From Anaerolineales bacterium (GTDB lineage Bacteria; Chloroflexota; Anaerolineae; Anaerolineales; UBA11858): DNA of 64,000 nt. The position numbers and the translations under genes were made by a program. Location of the stretch: assembly GCA_016785015.1 (NCBI GenBank), contig JADHTJ010000008.1:1-64000 (forward strand), read 5' to 3'. How positions within the stretch are numbered: position 1 is the first letter of the stretch; every line of letters starts with the position of its first letter. Under the pieces are notes generated by a model that saw only the letters and a program-made list of their open reading frames with translations, had not been told where the DNA came from and ran no database searches. Shown one piece after another: positions 54,107-62,986 of the stretch.

Positions 54107-55972
54107 ATGATTCCACGACAAATGGAATCCTTCCTAAAAGAGCACCTTCATGATCAGACGTTCGAAAACCGTCTCATCAAAGAGGGTAACAAGTGCTTCA
54201 TCGAGTTTGGCCCCTTGGATGTGGATCGATTGGCGCGACTGAATATCGAGGTAGATGTACTAGGGCCGCGGCTGGTGGTCTGCATGTGGGATGAAGAGTC
54301 GCCTCTGGAGATTGGCGGCTATCTGGTGGTAGATAACTTAGCTATGGGACAACCCTCCATGGGCGGAATCCGCATGCTGCCCGATGTCACCCCCGCGGCG
54401 ATCCACAATTTAGCCCGGGGCATGACCCTCAAAAACGCGGCTGCCAACCTTCCCTATGGAGGCGGAAAATCTGGAATTGTAGCTGATCGGCTTCTCCCCG
54501 AGGAGCATACTGAAGTAGTGCGCGGTTTCGCACGGCTGATCTATCGCTACCGAGATATCTATCTTCCTGGTCCCGATGTAGGCACAAACGATGCCGACAT
54601 GAAAACCATCGCCATCGAAAATGGGCTCGATCACGCCCTTTCCAAACCGGTAGATATGGGCGGCAACCGCATTGACGAATTGGGTGCTGCGGCTGGAAGC
54701 TGCATCATTGCTTTACAAGCCCTGCTGGAAGAGATGCCGCGCTTGCGGGCGATTCCCCAATTCGCCAACTTCAAGTTGCCGCCATCCAATCAACTCACAG
54801 TCCTAATTCAAGGGTTTGGCGCAGTAGGCGCGCATGCAGCGCGCATCTTGAAAGAACGCATCCCCGCTGCGCGGGTGATCGGCGTCAGTGACTACTTGGG
54901 GTATCTCTACACTCCTGAAGGATTAGACACCGAAAAACTCTTTGCCATGTGGGGAGAGCACGGTCTGGTCACCCGTCGCTACTACAACGAAATGATCACG
55001 TCCGAAACTTCCGGGAATCTGCCAGTCAAATATTCTACTGACCCCAATGACCTGCTGCGCGAGTCTGCATTTTGTTTGATCCCCGCGGCGCCTATCGCGC
55101 ATTATCTCGACACTGATCCATCCACTAATCCATCCATGACGGTTGACCGTATGGGGCAGTGGGCGGTCAGCATCGAGGGTGCTAACACCTACTCGCCCCT
55201 GGCAGCACGCAAGGCTGCGCGTGCGCGCATGGAGCGCGCCGTCTACCGCGAGCGCGGCGTGCTGATCGCCACGGACTACCTGGTCAATTCCGGCGGGGTT
55301 ATTTTCGCCGCGCAAGAACATCTCATCAAAACACCAGAACAACTTCGAATTCCAGATGCGATGCTCGGTGATGCTGAAGCTGTCGAAGGTTGGCTCACAG
55401 AACACGCTGGCGAATTATCCGAACTGGCAGAAAAACGCCTGGTCGCTGCTGAAGTCTATCGCGAAGAAGTCATCCGCAATAATATGGTCGAGTTGATCGA
55501 CCTGTTGTCTTCCGATGCGGACATGTTGCCTTACGAAGCTGCCGAGGCGATCAGCGTGCGCCGCATTGCTGCCAGCGAGAGTGATCGTACTGCTGCTGAT
55601 ATCATGGCTCCGATGCCTACAATTCAGGTAGATAGCACTGCCCAACAAGCCGCCTCGCAAATGATCGAAGAAGCTAGTTCAATTTTGGCGGTGGTGGGAA
55701 AAGATGAAACTTTAGAGGGCGTACTGACGCGTTGGGACATTACTCGCGCCACAGCGCTCGGTCACCCTGACGATCAACCGTTAGCCGAGATCATGACTCG
55801 CGAGGTCATTACTGCCAACCTGTCAGATACCATCCTGGAATTAGTGCGCAAGTTGGAGCATTATGAGATATCTGCCATGCCTGTGGTGCAAGGAAAAACT
55901 GTATTGGGTATGATCAACACCGATTTACTGGCACGGCAGTCATTGTTGCGGCTGTTGCAATCGCAGGGGTAA
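54107..55972 (+). CDS. Glutamate/leucine-type dehydrogenase fused to a CBS pair
   Basis: 621 residues. Residues about 1-440 are an amino-acid dehydrogenase: GGIRMLPDVT, LKNAAANLPYGGGKSGI (substrate-binding Lys region), PGPDVGTNDADM (catalytic Asp), and the nucleotide-binding IQGFGAVGAHAARIL. Residues about 500-621 hold two CBS motifs (ADIMAPMPTIQVDSTAQQA; AEIMTREVITANLSDTILELVRK), which usually bind adenine nucleotides. It should oxidatively deaminate Glu (or a branched-chain amino acid), with allosteric control by ATP/AMP or SAM through the CBS pair; which is unknown. CTGGAGGAATAT is the ribosome site. The MetE-like gene starts 3 bases after its stop. Confidence 0.88.
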   Translation: MIPRQMESFLKEHLHDQTFENRLIKEGNKCFIEFGPLDVDRLARLNIEVDVLGPRLVVCMWDEESPLEIGGYLVVDNLAMGQPSMGGIRMLPDVTPAAIHNLARGMTLKNAAANLPYGGGKSGIVADRLLPEEHTEVVRGFARLIYRYRDIYLPGPDVGTNDADMKTIAIENGLDHALSKPVDMGGNRIDELGAAAGSCIIALQALLEEMPRLRAIPQFANFKLPPSNQLTVLIQGFGAVGAHAARILKERIPAARVIGVSDYLGYLYTPEGLDTEKLFAMWGEHGLVTRRYYNEMITSETSGNLPVKYSTDPNDLLRESAFCLIPAAPIAHYLDTDPSTNPSMTVDRMGQWAVSIEGANTYSPLAARKAARARMERAVYRERGVLIATDYLVNSGGVIFAAQEHLIKTPEQLRIPDAMLGDAEAVEGWLTEHAGELSELAEKRLVAAEVYREEVIRNNMVELIDLLSSDADMLPYEAAEAISVRRIAASESDRTAADIMAPMPTIQVDSTAQQAASQMIEEASSILAVVGKDETLEGVLTRWDITRATALGHPDDQPLAEIMTREVITANLSDTILELVRKLEHYEISAMPVVQGKTVLGMINTDLLARQSLLRLLQSQG

Positions 55973-55975
55973 GGC

Positions 55976-57028
55976 ATGGATTTCACCCCCAATTTCTGGA
56001 CTACACTCAACGGTAGTATGCCACACACCGATGCAACCGATATCTGCCAGCGCATCGTTGACTGTCTCGATGTTCCCGTTTGGCCACAACTCTCCAAACT
56101 AAACTTTGGCGAAAATATGTATACTCAATTCAGCGCGGTACTGCCATCCCTGGTTCTGGATGAAAAAAACCAGAAGATTTCCTTCGATACTTCTCGAGAT
56201 ATCACCCCAGATTTGGAGAGATTCTATGCCCCATACCTGGAAGAAGATCTCGATTACTTCGGTTTGCCACGCGACCACGCTGCCGGTTTCTATTCGATGT
56301 TGAAACAACTGAGTGAAATATCAGGGACATCTGCTGGTTGGGTGAAGGGGCAAGTTACCGGACCAATCAGTATGGGCTTGACCGTCTCCGATCAGAATTT
56401 GCGTGCCGCTCTCTACGATGAATTGCTGGCCGATGCCCTAATAAAAAATACCGCCATGAGCGCCCGCTGGCAGATACAGCAACTCAAATCCGTCCGCCCC
56501 AATGTAATCATATTTGTTGACGAACCTTATATGGCCTCTTTCGGTTCAGCCTATATCAGTCTCGGGCGCGATCAGGTTGTCACCATTCTTGATGAAGTTT
56601 TCGAAGCCATCCACGTCGCGGGAGCACTGGCCGGTGTGCACTGCTGCGCCAACACGGATTGGTCTGTGTTGCTCGAAACGCAGGTGGATATTCTCAATTT
56701 GGATGCTTATGGTTATATCGAAAACCTAGCGCTCTACCCTGAGGAGCTGCGTAAGTTTTTGGATCGCGGCGGTGTGATCGCCTGGGGCATCATACCCAAC
56801 ACCGAAGAGATCTATTCCGTGTCCCCACAAGGCTTAGCTGATCAGCTACGAAGCGGCATTGAACTGATCTGCAACAAAGCCTCTGCCCGGGGTATTACCA
56901 TCTATGCCGACGAATTCAACACTCGCAGCCTGATTACTCCCGCCTGCGGACTCGGACCAACCACCGTCGAAGTGGCAAACAAAGTTCTACCTATTCTCGT
57001 CGAAACTGGACAAATCTTACGCCAATGA
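55976..57028 (+). CDS. MetE-like core (folate-independent type) methyltransferase
   Basis: 350 residues, corresponding only to the C-terminal catalytic half of cobalamin-independent methionine synthase. The TTLNGSMPHTDA start, KGQVTGPISMGL, IFVDEPYMASFG, zinc ligands in GVHCCANTDW (His, Cys) and TPACGLGPTT (Cys), and WGIIPNTEEI fit the UROD/MetE superfamily. Short 'core' MetE proteins take methyl groups from corrinoid proteins rather than methyl-folate. In a C1 anaerobe this one could make methionine from a methyl-corrinoid (e.g. of the MttB or Wood-Ljungdahl system) or move methyl groups to another thiol. Substrate is inferred, not shown. Confidence 0.75.
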   Translation: MDFTPNFWTTLNGSMPHTDATDICQRIVDCLDVPVWPQLSKLNFGENMYTQFSAVLPSLVLDEKNQKISFDTSRDITPDLERFYAPYLEEDLDYFGLPRDHAAGFYSMLKQLSEISGTSAGWVKGQVTGPISMGLTVSDQNLRAALYDELLADALIKNTAMSARWQIQQLKSVRPNVIIFVDEPYMASFGSAYISLGRDQVVTILDEVFEAIHVAGALAGVHCCANTDWSVLLETQVDILNLDAYGYIENLALYPEELRKFLDRGGVIAWGIIPNTEEIYSVSPQGLADQLRSGIELICNKASARGITIYADEFNTRSLITPACGLGPTTVEVANKVLPILVETGQILRQ

Positions 57029-57029
57029 C

Positions 57030-57074
57030 GACAGCTGACCACGGAGAACGGACCGCGGTCTGCCGTCAGCTGTC
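57030..57074. repeat. GACAGCTGAC...GTCAGCTGTC hairpin in gap
   Basis: Perfect 10-bp arms with an inner CGGACCGCGGTCTG palindrome, filling the gap between the MetE-like and GH36 genes. Its style matches the palindrome inside the second fdhA. Confidence 0.6.
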
Positions 57075-57089
57075 ACAATTTCTTAAACA

Positions 57090-59552
57090 ATGACTTACAT
57101 CATAAAAAACTCACATCTCCAATTCACTCTCAACCCCAAAACCGCATCCTGGAGTCTATACAGCTCTGAAAAAGATGGAGCTTTCTTGGATGGTGTATCG
57201 CAGCAAATACGTTATCGCCGCGGACTCAAAAAATTTACCGCGCTGAATAGGTGGCGGAATGCCCAAGTCTCACCTATTGAGCAGGTTTCATCTCTTCATG
57301 GAGATATGCAACAACTTCAGGTTGAGATCGGACCTGATCAAAATGGGTTAGTTTATACCTTAACTTTCGCCCTCCCAGAGCAACATCCATTGATGCTTTG
57401 GAAGGTAGAGATCAACAACCAGGGAGAAAAACCTGTTCGCATAGAAGAGATTGAAATGCTTTCGGCAGGATTCTTCCCCAAAAAACGAATACTTCCCCAG
57501 GCTGGTCCAGTGATGGTGCGGCCTTCGCTGCCACCCAGCGACCATGGTGTTATCCGTCCGCACCCTGACCCCGGAGAGCTGGCCTTCTTCTCCAACGGCT
57601 GGCAGTCCTGGTCGCATACAGGTGCGTTTGGAGCACGCGATTACTATCAACAGACACGGCTTGGATTTCTGACCGCACCGATGTGGCACAACGCGGGGAC
57701 TCCTCGCCCAAAGAAACGCGGCTACTTTGCCAGTGACATGTTCGGCATCCTCGGCGACCGAAAATATCGTACTGGCATTCTGGCCGGGTTTCTTTCACAA
57801 AAACAGCATTTCGGCTCCATCTTAGCACGCATCGATAAACCGCTTTATCCCGCGCTGCGCATGTGGGCTAACGGCGACATGACCTTACTCAACCCCGGTT
57901 CGTCAATTACCACCGATTGGGCATGCATCCAGTTCGTAAATATCGATGATCCAGATCCCTTGGCTCCGTATCTTGATGCCGTAGCCCTCGAACATTCCCT
58001 CACCCCGTCCTCTCTACGTTCGGACTCCCCTCTCCCACAGGGAGAGGGGCAGGGGGTGAGGGCCGGTTGGTGTTCCTGGTACCACTTCTATCAGGACATC
58101 TCTGAAGAAAAAATCCGCGCTAACCTAAAAGCTGCAACCGAAACCAAGGAATCTATGCCCCTCGATCTGATCCAAATCGACGATGGCTTTGAAGCCCAAA
58201 TCGGCGATTGGTTCGAGTTCGATCCTGAATTCCCTAACGGGGTTGCGCCGCTGGCTCGAGAAATAAAAGAAGCAGGCTTTACCCCAGGTTTATGGCTGGC
58301 ACCCTTTATTACGCACTCAAAATCCAGGTTGGCAAAAAATCATCGCAGCTGGCTGCTGCGCAACCGTTGGGGATTACCTGTCAATGCCGGGTTCGTTTGG
58401 AATAATTTTAATAAAGCCCTCGATCTAACCAACCCTGATGCACTCGAATATGCTTGTGATGTCTTGCGGGTTGCTACGCAAGAATGGGGCTACCCTTATC
58501 TGAAACTGGATTTCCTCTATGCCGCGGCTCTCAAAGGTCGCTACCGCGATCGCACCAAAACCCGCGCCCAGGTACTGCGCATGGGCTTGGAAGCGCTGCG
58601 CGAGGCAGTCGGTCCAGATGTGGAATTGCTAGGCTGCGGCGCGCCGATTGGCACATCGGTGGGTATTTTCGACGCTTTGCGCATCGGCGCCGATGTAGCC
58701 CCTCGCTGGATGCCCAAGGAGATGAGTTTCGAGGCACCTGTCCGAGATGAAACCCCGTTGCCATCCACCCGCAACGCCCTGCAGAACACGCTCACTCGCG
58801 CCCCAATGCATAACCGCTGGTGGGTCAACGATCCCGATTGCCTGCTCATCCGGCCCGATTCGGAGCTTACTCTTCCCGAAGTGCAATCTCTGGCCACGGC
58901 CATCGCCCTGACCGGCGGCGCGCTGCTGCTCTCCGATGATCTTCCCAAGTTGCCCGCTGACCGCCTGCTCATCGTTGAACAGCTACTCCCCCTGATCGGC
59001 AAAACAGCGCGCGTGCTGGATTGGTTCGACGCGCCAATGCCAAAACTGCTGCGCTTAGATTTAGAAAATTGCACCGGCTCCTGGCATTTGCTGGCGATCT
59101 TCAATTGGGAAGATAAGCCACAAGACTTCAGTTTGTCCTTAGAGAAATTCGATCTTGATCCCAAACAAGCATATCTCTCACACTCTTTTTGGCAGGGCGA
59201 CTCGGGCCTAATTTCAGATGGTTCGCTGGTGTTGAGCGGAATCCCGCCCCATGGGGTTCGGCTGTTATCCCTGAGACCCAAACCCAAAGATAGTCCTGTC
59301 TATCTGGGGAGCAATCTGCATATCTCTCAGGGGGCAGAAGTGACTCAATGGTCAGCGACCAACACCGAGGGAGTCCGCTTGCAGCTTGATCGGCCAGGGA
59401 AATCTCAGGGCGAGATCGAGCTCTACTTGCCAAATATCCCCCAAAGAGCAACCCTTAACCAGCAAGAAATAGCTTGGCAAAAAAGTGGGAAGGATTGCTG
59501 CTATACGTTCTCGGTTATCTTTGAGCAGACCGCAGAGCTAGAAATCGAATGA
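57090..59552 (+). CDS. GH36 alpha-galactosidase-like glycosidase with embedded palindromic repeat
   Basis: 820 residues. An N-terminal beta-sandwich (about 1-300) precedes the TIM barrel starting AGWCSWYHFYQDI. LIQIDDGFEAQIGDW and FTPGLWLAPFI follow, then YPYLKLDFLY with nucleophile Asp at about 474 and LSDDL with the acid/base Asp at about 616. Retaining hydrolysis of alpha-galactosides such as melibiose or raffinose is expected. No signal peptide, so it is cytoplasmic. About 20 residues immediately before GWCSWYHF (LTPSSLRSDSPLPQGEGQG) are encoded by a CCCTCACCCC...GGGGTGAGGG palindrome of the kind found elsewhere between genes. The following gene is a lipoprotein; no transporter is linked. 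Confidence 0.9.
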   Translation: MTYIIKNSHLQFTLNPKTASWSLYSSEKDGAFLDGVSQQIRYRRGLKKFTALNRWRNAQVSPIEQVSSLHGDMQQLQVEIGPDQNGLVYTLTFALPEQHPLMLWKVEINNQGEKPVRIEEIEMLSAGFFPKKRILPQAGPVMVRPSLPPSDHGVIRPHPDPGELAFFSNGWQSWSHTGAFGARDYYQQTRLGFLTAPMWHNAGTPRPKKRGYFASDMFGILGDRKYRTGILAGFLSQKQHFGSILARIDKPLYPALRMWANGDMTLLNPGSSITTDWACIQFVNIDDPDPLAPYLDAVALEHSLTPSSLRSDSPLPQGEGQGVRAGWCSWYHFYQDISEEKIRANLKAATETKESMPLDLIQIDDGFEAQIGDWFEFDPEFPNGVAPLAREIKEAGFTPGLWLAPFITHSKSRLAKNHRSWLLRNRWGLPVNAGFVWNNFNKALDLTNPDALEYACDVLRVATQEWGYPYLKLDFLYAAALKGRYRDRTKTRAQVLRMGLEALREAVGPDVELLGCGAPIGTSVGIFDALRIGADVAPRWMPKEMSFEAPVRDETPLPSTRNALQNTLTRAPMHNRWWVNDPDCLLIRPDSELTLPEVQSLATAIALTGGALLLSDDLPKLPADRLLIVEQLLPLIGKTARVLDWFDAPMPKLLRLDLENCTGSWHLLAIFNWEDKPQDFSLSLEKFDLDPKQAYLSHSFWQGDSGLISDGSLVLSGIPPHGVRLLSLRPKPKDSPVYLGSNLHISQGAEVTQWSATNTEGVRLQLDRPGKSQGEIELYLPNIPQRATLNQQEIAWQKSGKDCCYTFSVIFEQTAELEIE
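57997..58062. repeat. CCCTCACCCC palindromic repeat inside GH36 gene
   Basis: Outer arms CCCTCACCCC/GGGGTGAGGG (10 bp) and inner arms CCCCTCTCCC/GGGAGAGGGG (58027-58036 with 58040-58049). It is 66 bases, a multiple of three, so it keeps the frame, and it encodes a low-complexity segment at a domain boundary. Confidence 0.75.
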
Positions 59553-59603
59553 TAAAATAGTTTCGGCACGGTTGACGATAGGTTTTCTTAGAGGAGGCCC
59601 ACC

Positions 59604-60917
59604 ATGAAGCGATCATACTGGCTTGTCATCCTGGCTGTGCTCTTGTTAGCAAGCACGGCGTGCAATTTGGCTACTCGCATGGCCCAACCGACGGAACCGG
59701 CAGCGCCACCCGTCCAACCCCAAGAACCTGAACCTGTTAATCCCGTTGAAGAACAACCTGTAGAACCTGCACCGACGAATTCCCCCTCAATTCAACCCAC
59801 CAATACGATCCCGCCGCCAACACCGACTACTGAAGTAAACCCATTCGCTCCCAGCGGTTTCCTGACTATGGCTGGAGATTTCAGCAGCCTGACCGTGTAC
59901 GATGCACAGGGTCAACCTGTGGGGCTCATTCAAACCCCAGGACTAAACCCTGGCGGTTATGCAGGGGGAATTGTGCACGTGGCTGGCGGCGCTCCGAATG
60001 GAAATATCAATGTGCCTGTGATTTATCACGCCTTTGATGACTCAACCAAAATCAAACAGAACAATAATGGTCAGATCAGTGATTTGATCACTGGGGTGGA
60101 AGTCACCTACATGCGCGGCGCGCCCGGGCAGTCTGCTTTCGCCTATGTAACCACAGATTGGATCAACGATGCCTTGGTCAGCAAAGTGTATATTCGAACA
60201 GTCCAAGGTGGGGGTGCAGCCCCCTTCTGGGAACGTAATGATCCTCAGATTTATGCCATCATTCCCCTGGCTGTCCAGGCCGCCAATGATGAACCCCAGG
60301 GCGTATGGTATTCCCTGATGCCCTTTGGGATTGGTGGCGATATCGTCTTTCCGCCTCACAAAGGTTTGTATTATCTAAACCTTGTCGGAGGGGGTTCAGA
60401 GAACCTTTATTTGACAGATGACTTCAACCCGGTTGGCATCTCGCCTGATCTGACCTGGGTCGCATATGCCGCGGCTGACAACGGCTTTGTGGATGGTGAA
60501 AACTCCAGGTTGACTCTCTACAATCTCTACACCACCGTGGGGATCGACATCCCCATCAATCCGGCTAGCAATCGTGGCGCAGGCTATGCCGTCTTCTCTC
60601 CGGATAATCAGCATGTAGCCTGGATGGAAGGCGCTGGCTGGCTGATGGCAGAGGTGCCAGATTTCCACTCCAAGGTTGTCATCGCCAATATTGATGGGGT
60701 TATCATCACTGGTATCAGAGACGATATTCTGGCAGGCTTCACTGGCGATCCCAGTGCTTATATGATTCAGCCCATGGGCTGGCTGGACAACGAAACTTTG
60801 ATCGTTGAGGTACGCGGCGACGATTGGGGCAACACATCGCTGGTGAAGGTGCGTTTCGATGGCAGCGGGATTGAATATCTGGCGCCAGGAAGGTTTGCGG
60901 GATTCATTTATCCCTGA
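59604..60917 (+). CDS. Lipoprotein with Pro/Glu-rich linker, possible beta-propeller
   Basis: 437 residues. Lipoprotein signal LVILAVLLLASTACN (Cys near residue 20), then a Pro/Glu/Thr-rich linker (about 25-80), then a repetitive beta-strand-rich domain (units such as DLTWVAYAAADN, YAVFSPDNQHVAWMEGAGW) like TolB/WD40-type propellers. An exported, tethered protein of unknown role. GAGGAGGCCCACC is an excellent ribosome site. Confidence 0.7.
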   Translation: MKRSYWLVILAVLLLASTACNLATRMAQPTEPAAPPVQPQEPEPVNPVEEQPVEPAPTNSPSIQPTNTIPPPTPTTEVNPFAPSGFLTMAGDFSSLTVYDAQGQPVGLIQTPGLNPGGYAGGIVHVAGGAPNGNINVPVIYHAFDDSTKIKQNNNGQISDLITGVEVTYMRGAPGQSAFAYVTTDWINDALVSKVYIRTVQGGGAAPFWERNDPQIYAIIPLAVQAANDEPQGVWYSLMPFGIGGDIVFPPHKGLYYLNLVGGGSENLYLTDDFNPVGISPDLTWVAYAAADNGFVDGENSRLTLYNLYTTVGIDIPINPASNRGAGYAVFSPDNQHVAWMEGAGWLMAEVPDFHSKVVIANIDGVIITGIRDDILAGFTGDPSAYMIQPMGWLDNETLIVEVRGDDWGNTSLVKVRFDGSGIEYLAPGRFAGFIYP

Positions 60918-60973
60918 TTAATTGTGAATGGTTAATGGAAATAGCTCTAATATGCCTTATCTCACTTACCAAC

Positions 60974-61047
60974 GGGTAGCAAGCCAACCGCGTTGGCTGC
61001 AATATATTATTGCACTACAGACGCCCAACACGGTTGGGCTACTACCC
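60974..61047. repeat. GGGTAG...CTACCC imperfect inverted repeat
   Basis: GGGTAGCAAGCCAACCGCGTTGG faces CCCAACACGGTTGGGCTACTACCC with a loop of about 25 bases. Main content of the 231-base gap before the CoA-transferase genes, together with the terminator at 61077. Confidence 0.6.
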
Positions 61048-61076
61048 TTTAATGCAATTTTTCATTTCATTAAGGC

Positions 61077-61109
61077 GCCAAGTCAATAAGTCATTGACTT
61101 GGCGTTTTT
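61077..61109 (+). terminator. Intrinsic terminator
   Basis: GCCAAGTCAAT-AAGTC-ATTGACTTGGC followed by GTTTTT. Ends transcription from the lipoprotein side, 40 bases before the CoA-transferase start. Confidence 0.8.
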
Positions 61110-61148
61110 CAACTATGTATAGATAAACAGATACCAAAGGAGAATTGC

Positions 61149-62123
61149 ATGAAGATACTTCAAGAAGGCATCGGCGAACTTCTTCAGCCACCTGATGTGA
61201 ATGGCTTTAGGGAGTGGAATCGCAAAAAGTCCAAGAGCCTGATTGACAAACGTATGAACGATGCAGAGGTGGTCAGACGGTTCATTCATGAAGGGGATTT
61301 CATCGGCACCGAGCTTTATGGCTCAGTACGTTGCCCGATGAGTATTGTCAACGAGATCATTCGACAAGATATCAAGAATTTGCGACTGGTTGGTCAGGGG
61401 GTGTATGAATCTGATGTCTTGTTGGCCGCGGGGTTGATCAAAGAGATAGATTACACCTATATTGGATTGGAACTGTACGGCATATCACATGTCATCCGTC
61501 GTGAGATCGATGCCGGGCGGGTAGAGAAAATTGTAGAATGGAGCAACGGCGCCCTGGTGTGGCGCTTCAAAGCGGCTGCCATGGGAGTGCCCTTCATTCC
61601 GGTTCGCTCTATGCTGGGGACCGACACTTTCAAGTACAGCGCGGCAAAATTAGTCGAATGCCCCTATACCGGTGATCCCATCGCCCTCGTTCCAGCCCTG
61701 ATCCTCGATGTGGGTATCATCCATGTGCACCGCGCAGACAAGTACGGCAACTGCCAGATTGATGGCATCACGGGCTTCGCCTACGAAATGTCACGCGCCT
61801 GCAAAACCTTGATCATCAGCGCTGAGGAAATTGTCTCAACAGATGTGATCCGCCGCCAACCAGATCGCACCATCATCCCCTACTACCTGGTAGATGCAGT
61901 GGTGCATGCGCCTTTCGGGTCGCATCCCGGCGAAATGTGTTATCACTACGAACGAGATGAAGAGCACATTCAACTCTGGGCGGAGGTATCCAAGAAACCT
62001 GAAACCACCCAGGAATACTTGGAAAAATATATCTATAATCTCAAAGATCACCAGGAATATTTGGATTTGATCGGTGAAGAACGTCTCCAGTATCTTCAAG
62101 ATATTGTGCCGAGCCGAGGATAA
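61149..62123 (+). CDS. CoA-transferase subunit A (glutaconate CoA-transferase-like)
   Basis: 324 residues, family I CoA-transferase alpha subunit. MNDAEVVRRFIHEGDFIGTELYGSVRCPMSIVNEI, LRLVGQGVYESDVLLAAGLIKEIDYTYIGLELYG and DVGIIHVHRADKYGNCQIDG are typical of GctA-type subunits (length fits Gct rather than about 230-residue succinyl- or acetyl-CoA types). It swaps CoA between carboxylic acids; with subunit B it forms the active site. AAAGGAGAATTGC is the ribosome site. The acid pair is unknown; glutamate or aromatic/branched fermentation acids are possible. Confidence 0.88.
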   Translation: MKILQEGIGELLQPPDVNGFREWNRKKSKSLIDKRMNDAEVVRRFIHEGDFIGTELYGSVRCPMSIVNEIIRQDIKNLRLVGQGVYESDVLLAAGLIKEIDYTYIGLELYGISHVIRREIDAGRVEKIVEWSNGALVWRFKAAAMGVPFIPVRSMLGTDTFKYSAAKLVECPYTGDPIALVPALILDVGIIHVHRADKYGNCQIDGITGFAYEMSRACKTLIISAEEIVSTDVIRRQPDRTIIPYYLVDAVVHAPFGSHPGEMCYHYERDEEHIQLWAEVSKKPETTQEYLEKYIYNLKDHQEYLDLIGEERLQYLQDIVPSRG

Positions 62124-62127
62124 TGCT

Positions 62128-62895
62128 ATGACAGAGAAAAACTACAATCCTAATGAAATGTTGATTTGCACTGCCTCGCGCCTGATGACCGATGATTCAA
62201 CAGCCTTCATCGGTACCGGCATCCCAATGCTGGCGGCTTCCTTAGCCCAAAAGATGCACGCCCCTAACTTAACAACCATCTTCGAGTTCGGCGGTATGGG
62301 GGCTATCCTGGATGATTTGCCTGTTGCCGTGGGTGGGCGACGCTCCTTCCACAGAGCCCTCTCAGCGCTCGGGATTTTAGATGTTATCGAGGCTGCTGGG
62401 CGCGGCCTTATCGAATATGGCTTCATCGGCGGCGCGCAGATCGATCCCTATGGCAATCTCAACAGCACGGTGATCGGAGATTTTTACAAACCCAAAGTGC
62501 GCCTGCCGGGCAGCGGCGGAGGCAACGACGTTGGCTCTCACTGCTGGCAGACGATTGCCATCATGCGCCACGATAAGCGCCGCTTCATCCCCAAGGTGGA
62601 TTTCATTACAACACCTGGGTACCTGACCGGGCCTGGGTCACGCGAAGCCGCCGGGCTACCGCCCAACACCGGACCGTACCGCGTGGTCACGAACCTGGCA
62701 CTGCTGGGCTTCCATCCAGAGTCCAAACGCATGATGCTGCTGGCCACCCAACCGGGTGTCACTGTAGAAGAAGTGTTGGAATGCACGGGTTTTGAGTTGT
62801 TGCTCGCTGATGAAGTCGAGGAGAATCCACCACCCAGCGAAGAAGAGTTGAAAATTCTCAGGGAAGATGTAGATAAAGAGAAGTTTTATATTTGA
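62128..62895 (+). CDS. CoA-transferase subunit B (glutaconate CoA-transferase-like)
   Basis: 255 residues, beta subunit. IGTGIPMLAASLAQKMHAPNLTTIFEFGGMGA contains the Glu (FEFGG) that would carry the CoA thioester, and GGAQIDPYGNLNST and LPGSGGGNDVGSHC are family motifs. ATG 62128 (GCCGAGGATAATGCT upstream) is preferred because the ATG at 62074 would overlap subunit A by 50 bases. Partner of the preceding gene; a 12-bp hairpin follows. Confidence 0.88.
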   Translation: MTEKNYNPNEMLICTASRLMTDDSTAFIGTGIPMLAASLAQKMHAPNLTTIFEFGGMGAILDDLPVAVGGRRSFHRALSALGILDVIEAAGRGLIEYGFIGGAQIDPYGNLNSTVIGDFYKPKVRLPGSGGGNDVGSHCWQTIAIMRHDKRRFIPKVDFITTPGYLTGPGSREAAGLPPNTGPYRVVTNLALLGFHPESKRMMLLATQPGVTVEEVLECTGFELLLADEVEENPPPSEEELKILREDVDKEKFYI

Positions 62896-62901
62896 TAGAT
62901 T

Positions 62902-62930
62902 GCGGAGTCAGCTCAAATAGCTGACTCCGC
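62902..62930. terminator. Hairpin after the CoA-transferase genes
   Basis: GCGGAGTCAGCT-CAAAT-AGCTGACTCCGC: 12 perfect pairs, seven bases after the stop, no T-tract, so a terminator or 3' stability element. Confidence 0.5.
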
Positions 62931-62970
62931 ATATTGCAAATACAATATTGCAATATTATTTGCAATATGC
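62929..62970. promoter_or_regulatory. Operator/promoter of the RelE-XRE module
   Basis: GCATATTGCAAATA and TATTTGCAATATGC (14-bp arms) enclose CAATATTGCAATAT, i.e. three TTGCAA-centred sites. TTGCAA (62948-62953) and TAACAT (62971-62976) at 17-base spacing could be the promoter, so toxin-antitoxin binding would block it. Confidence 0.55.
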
Positions 62971-62986
62971 TAACATAGGGGTGAGT

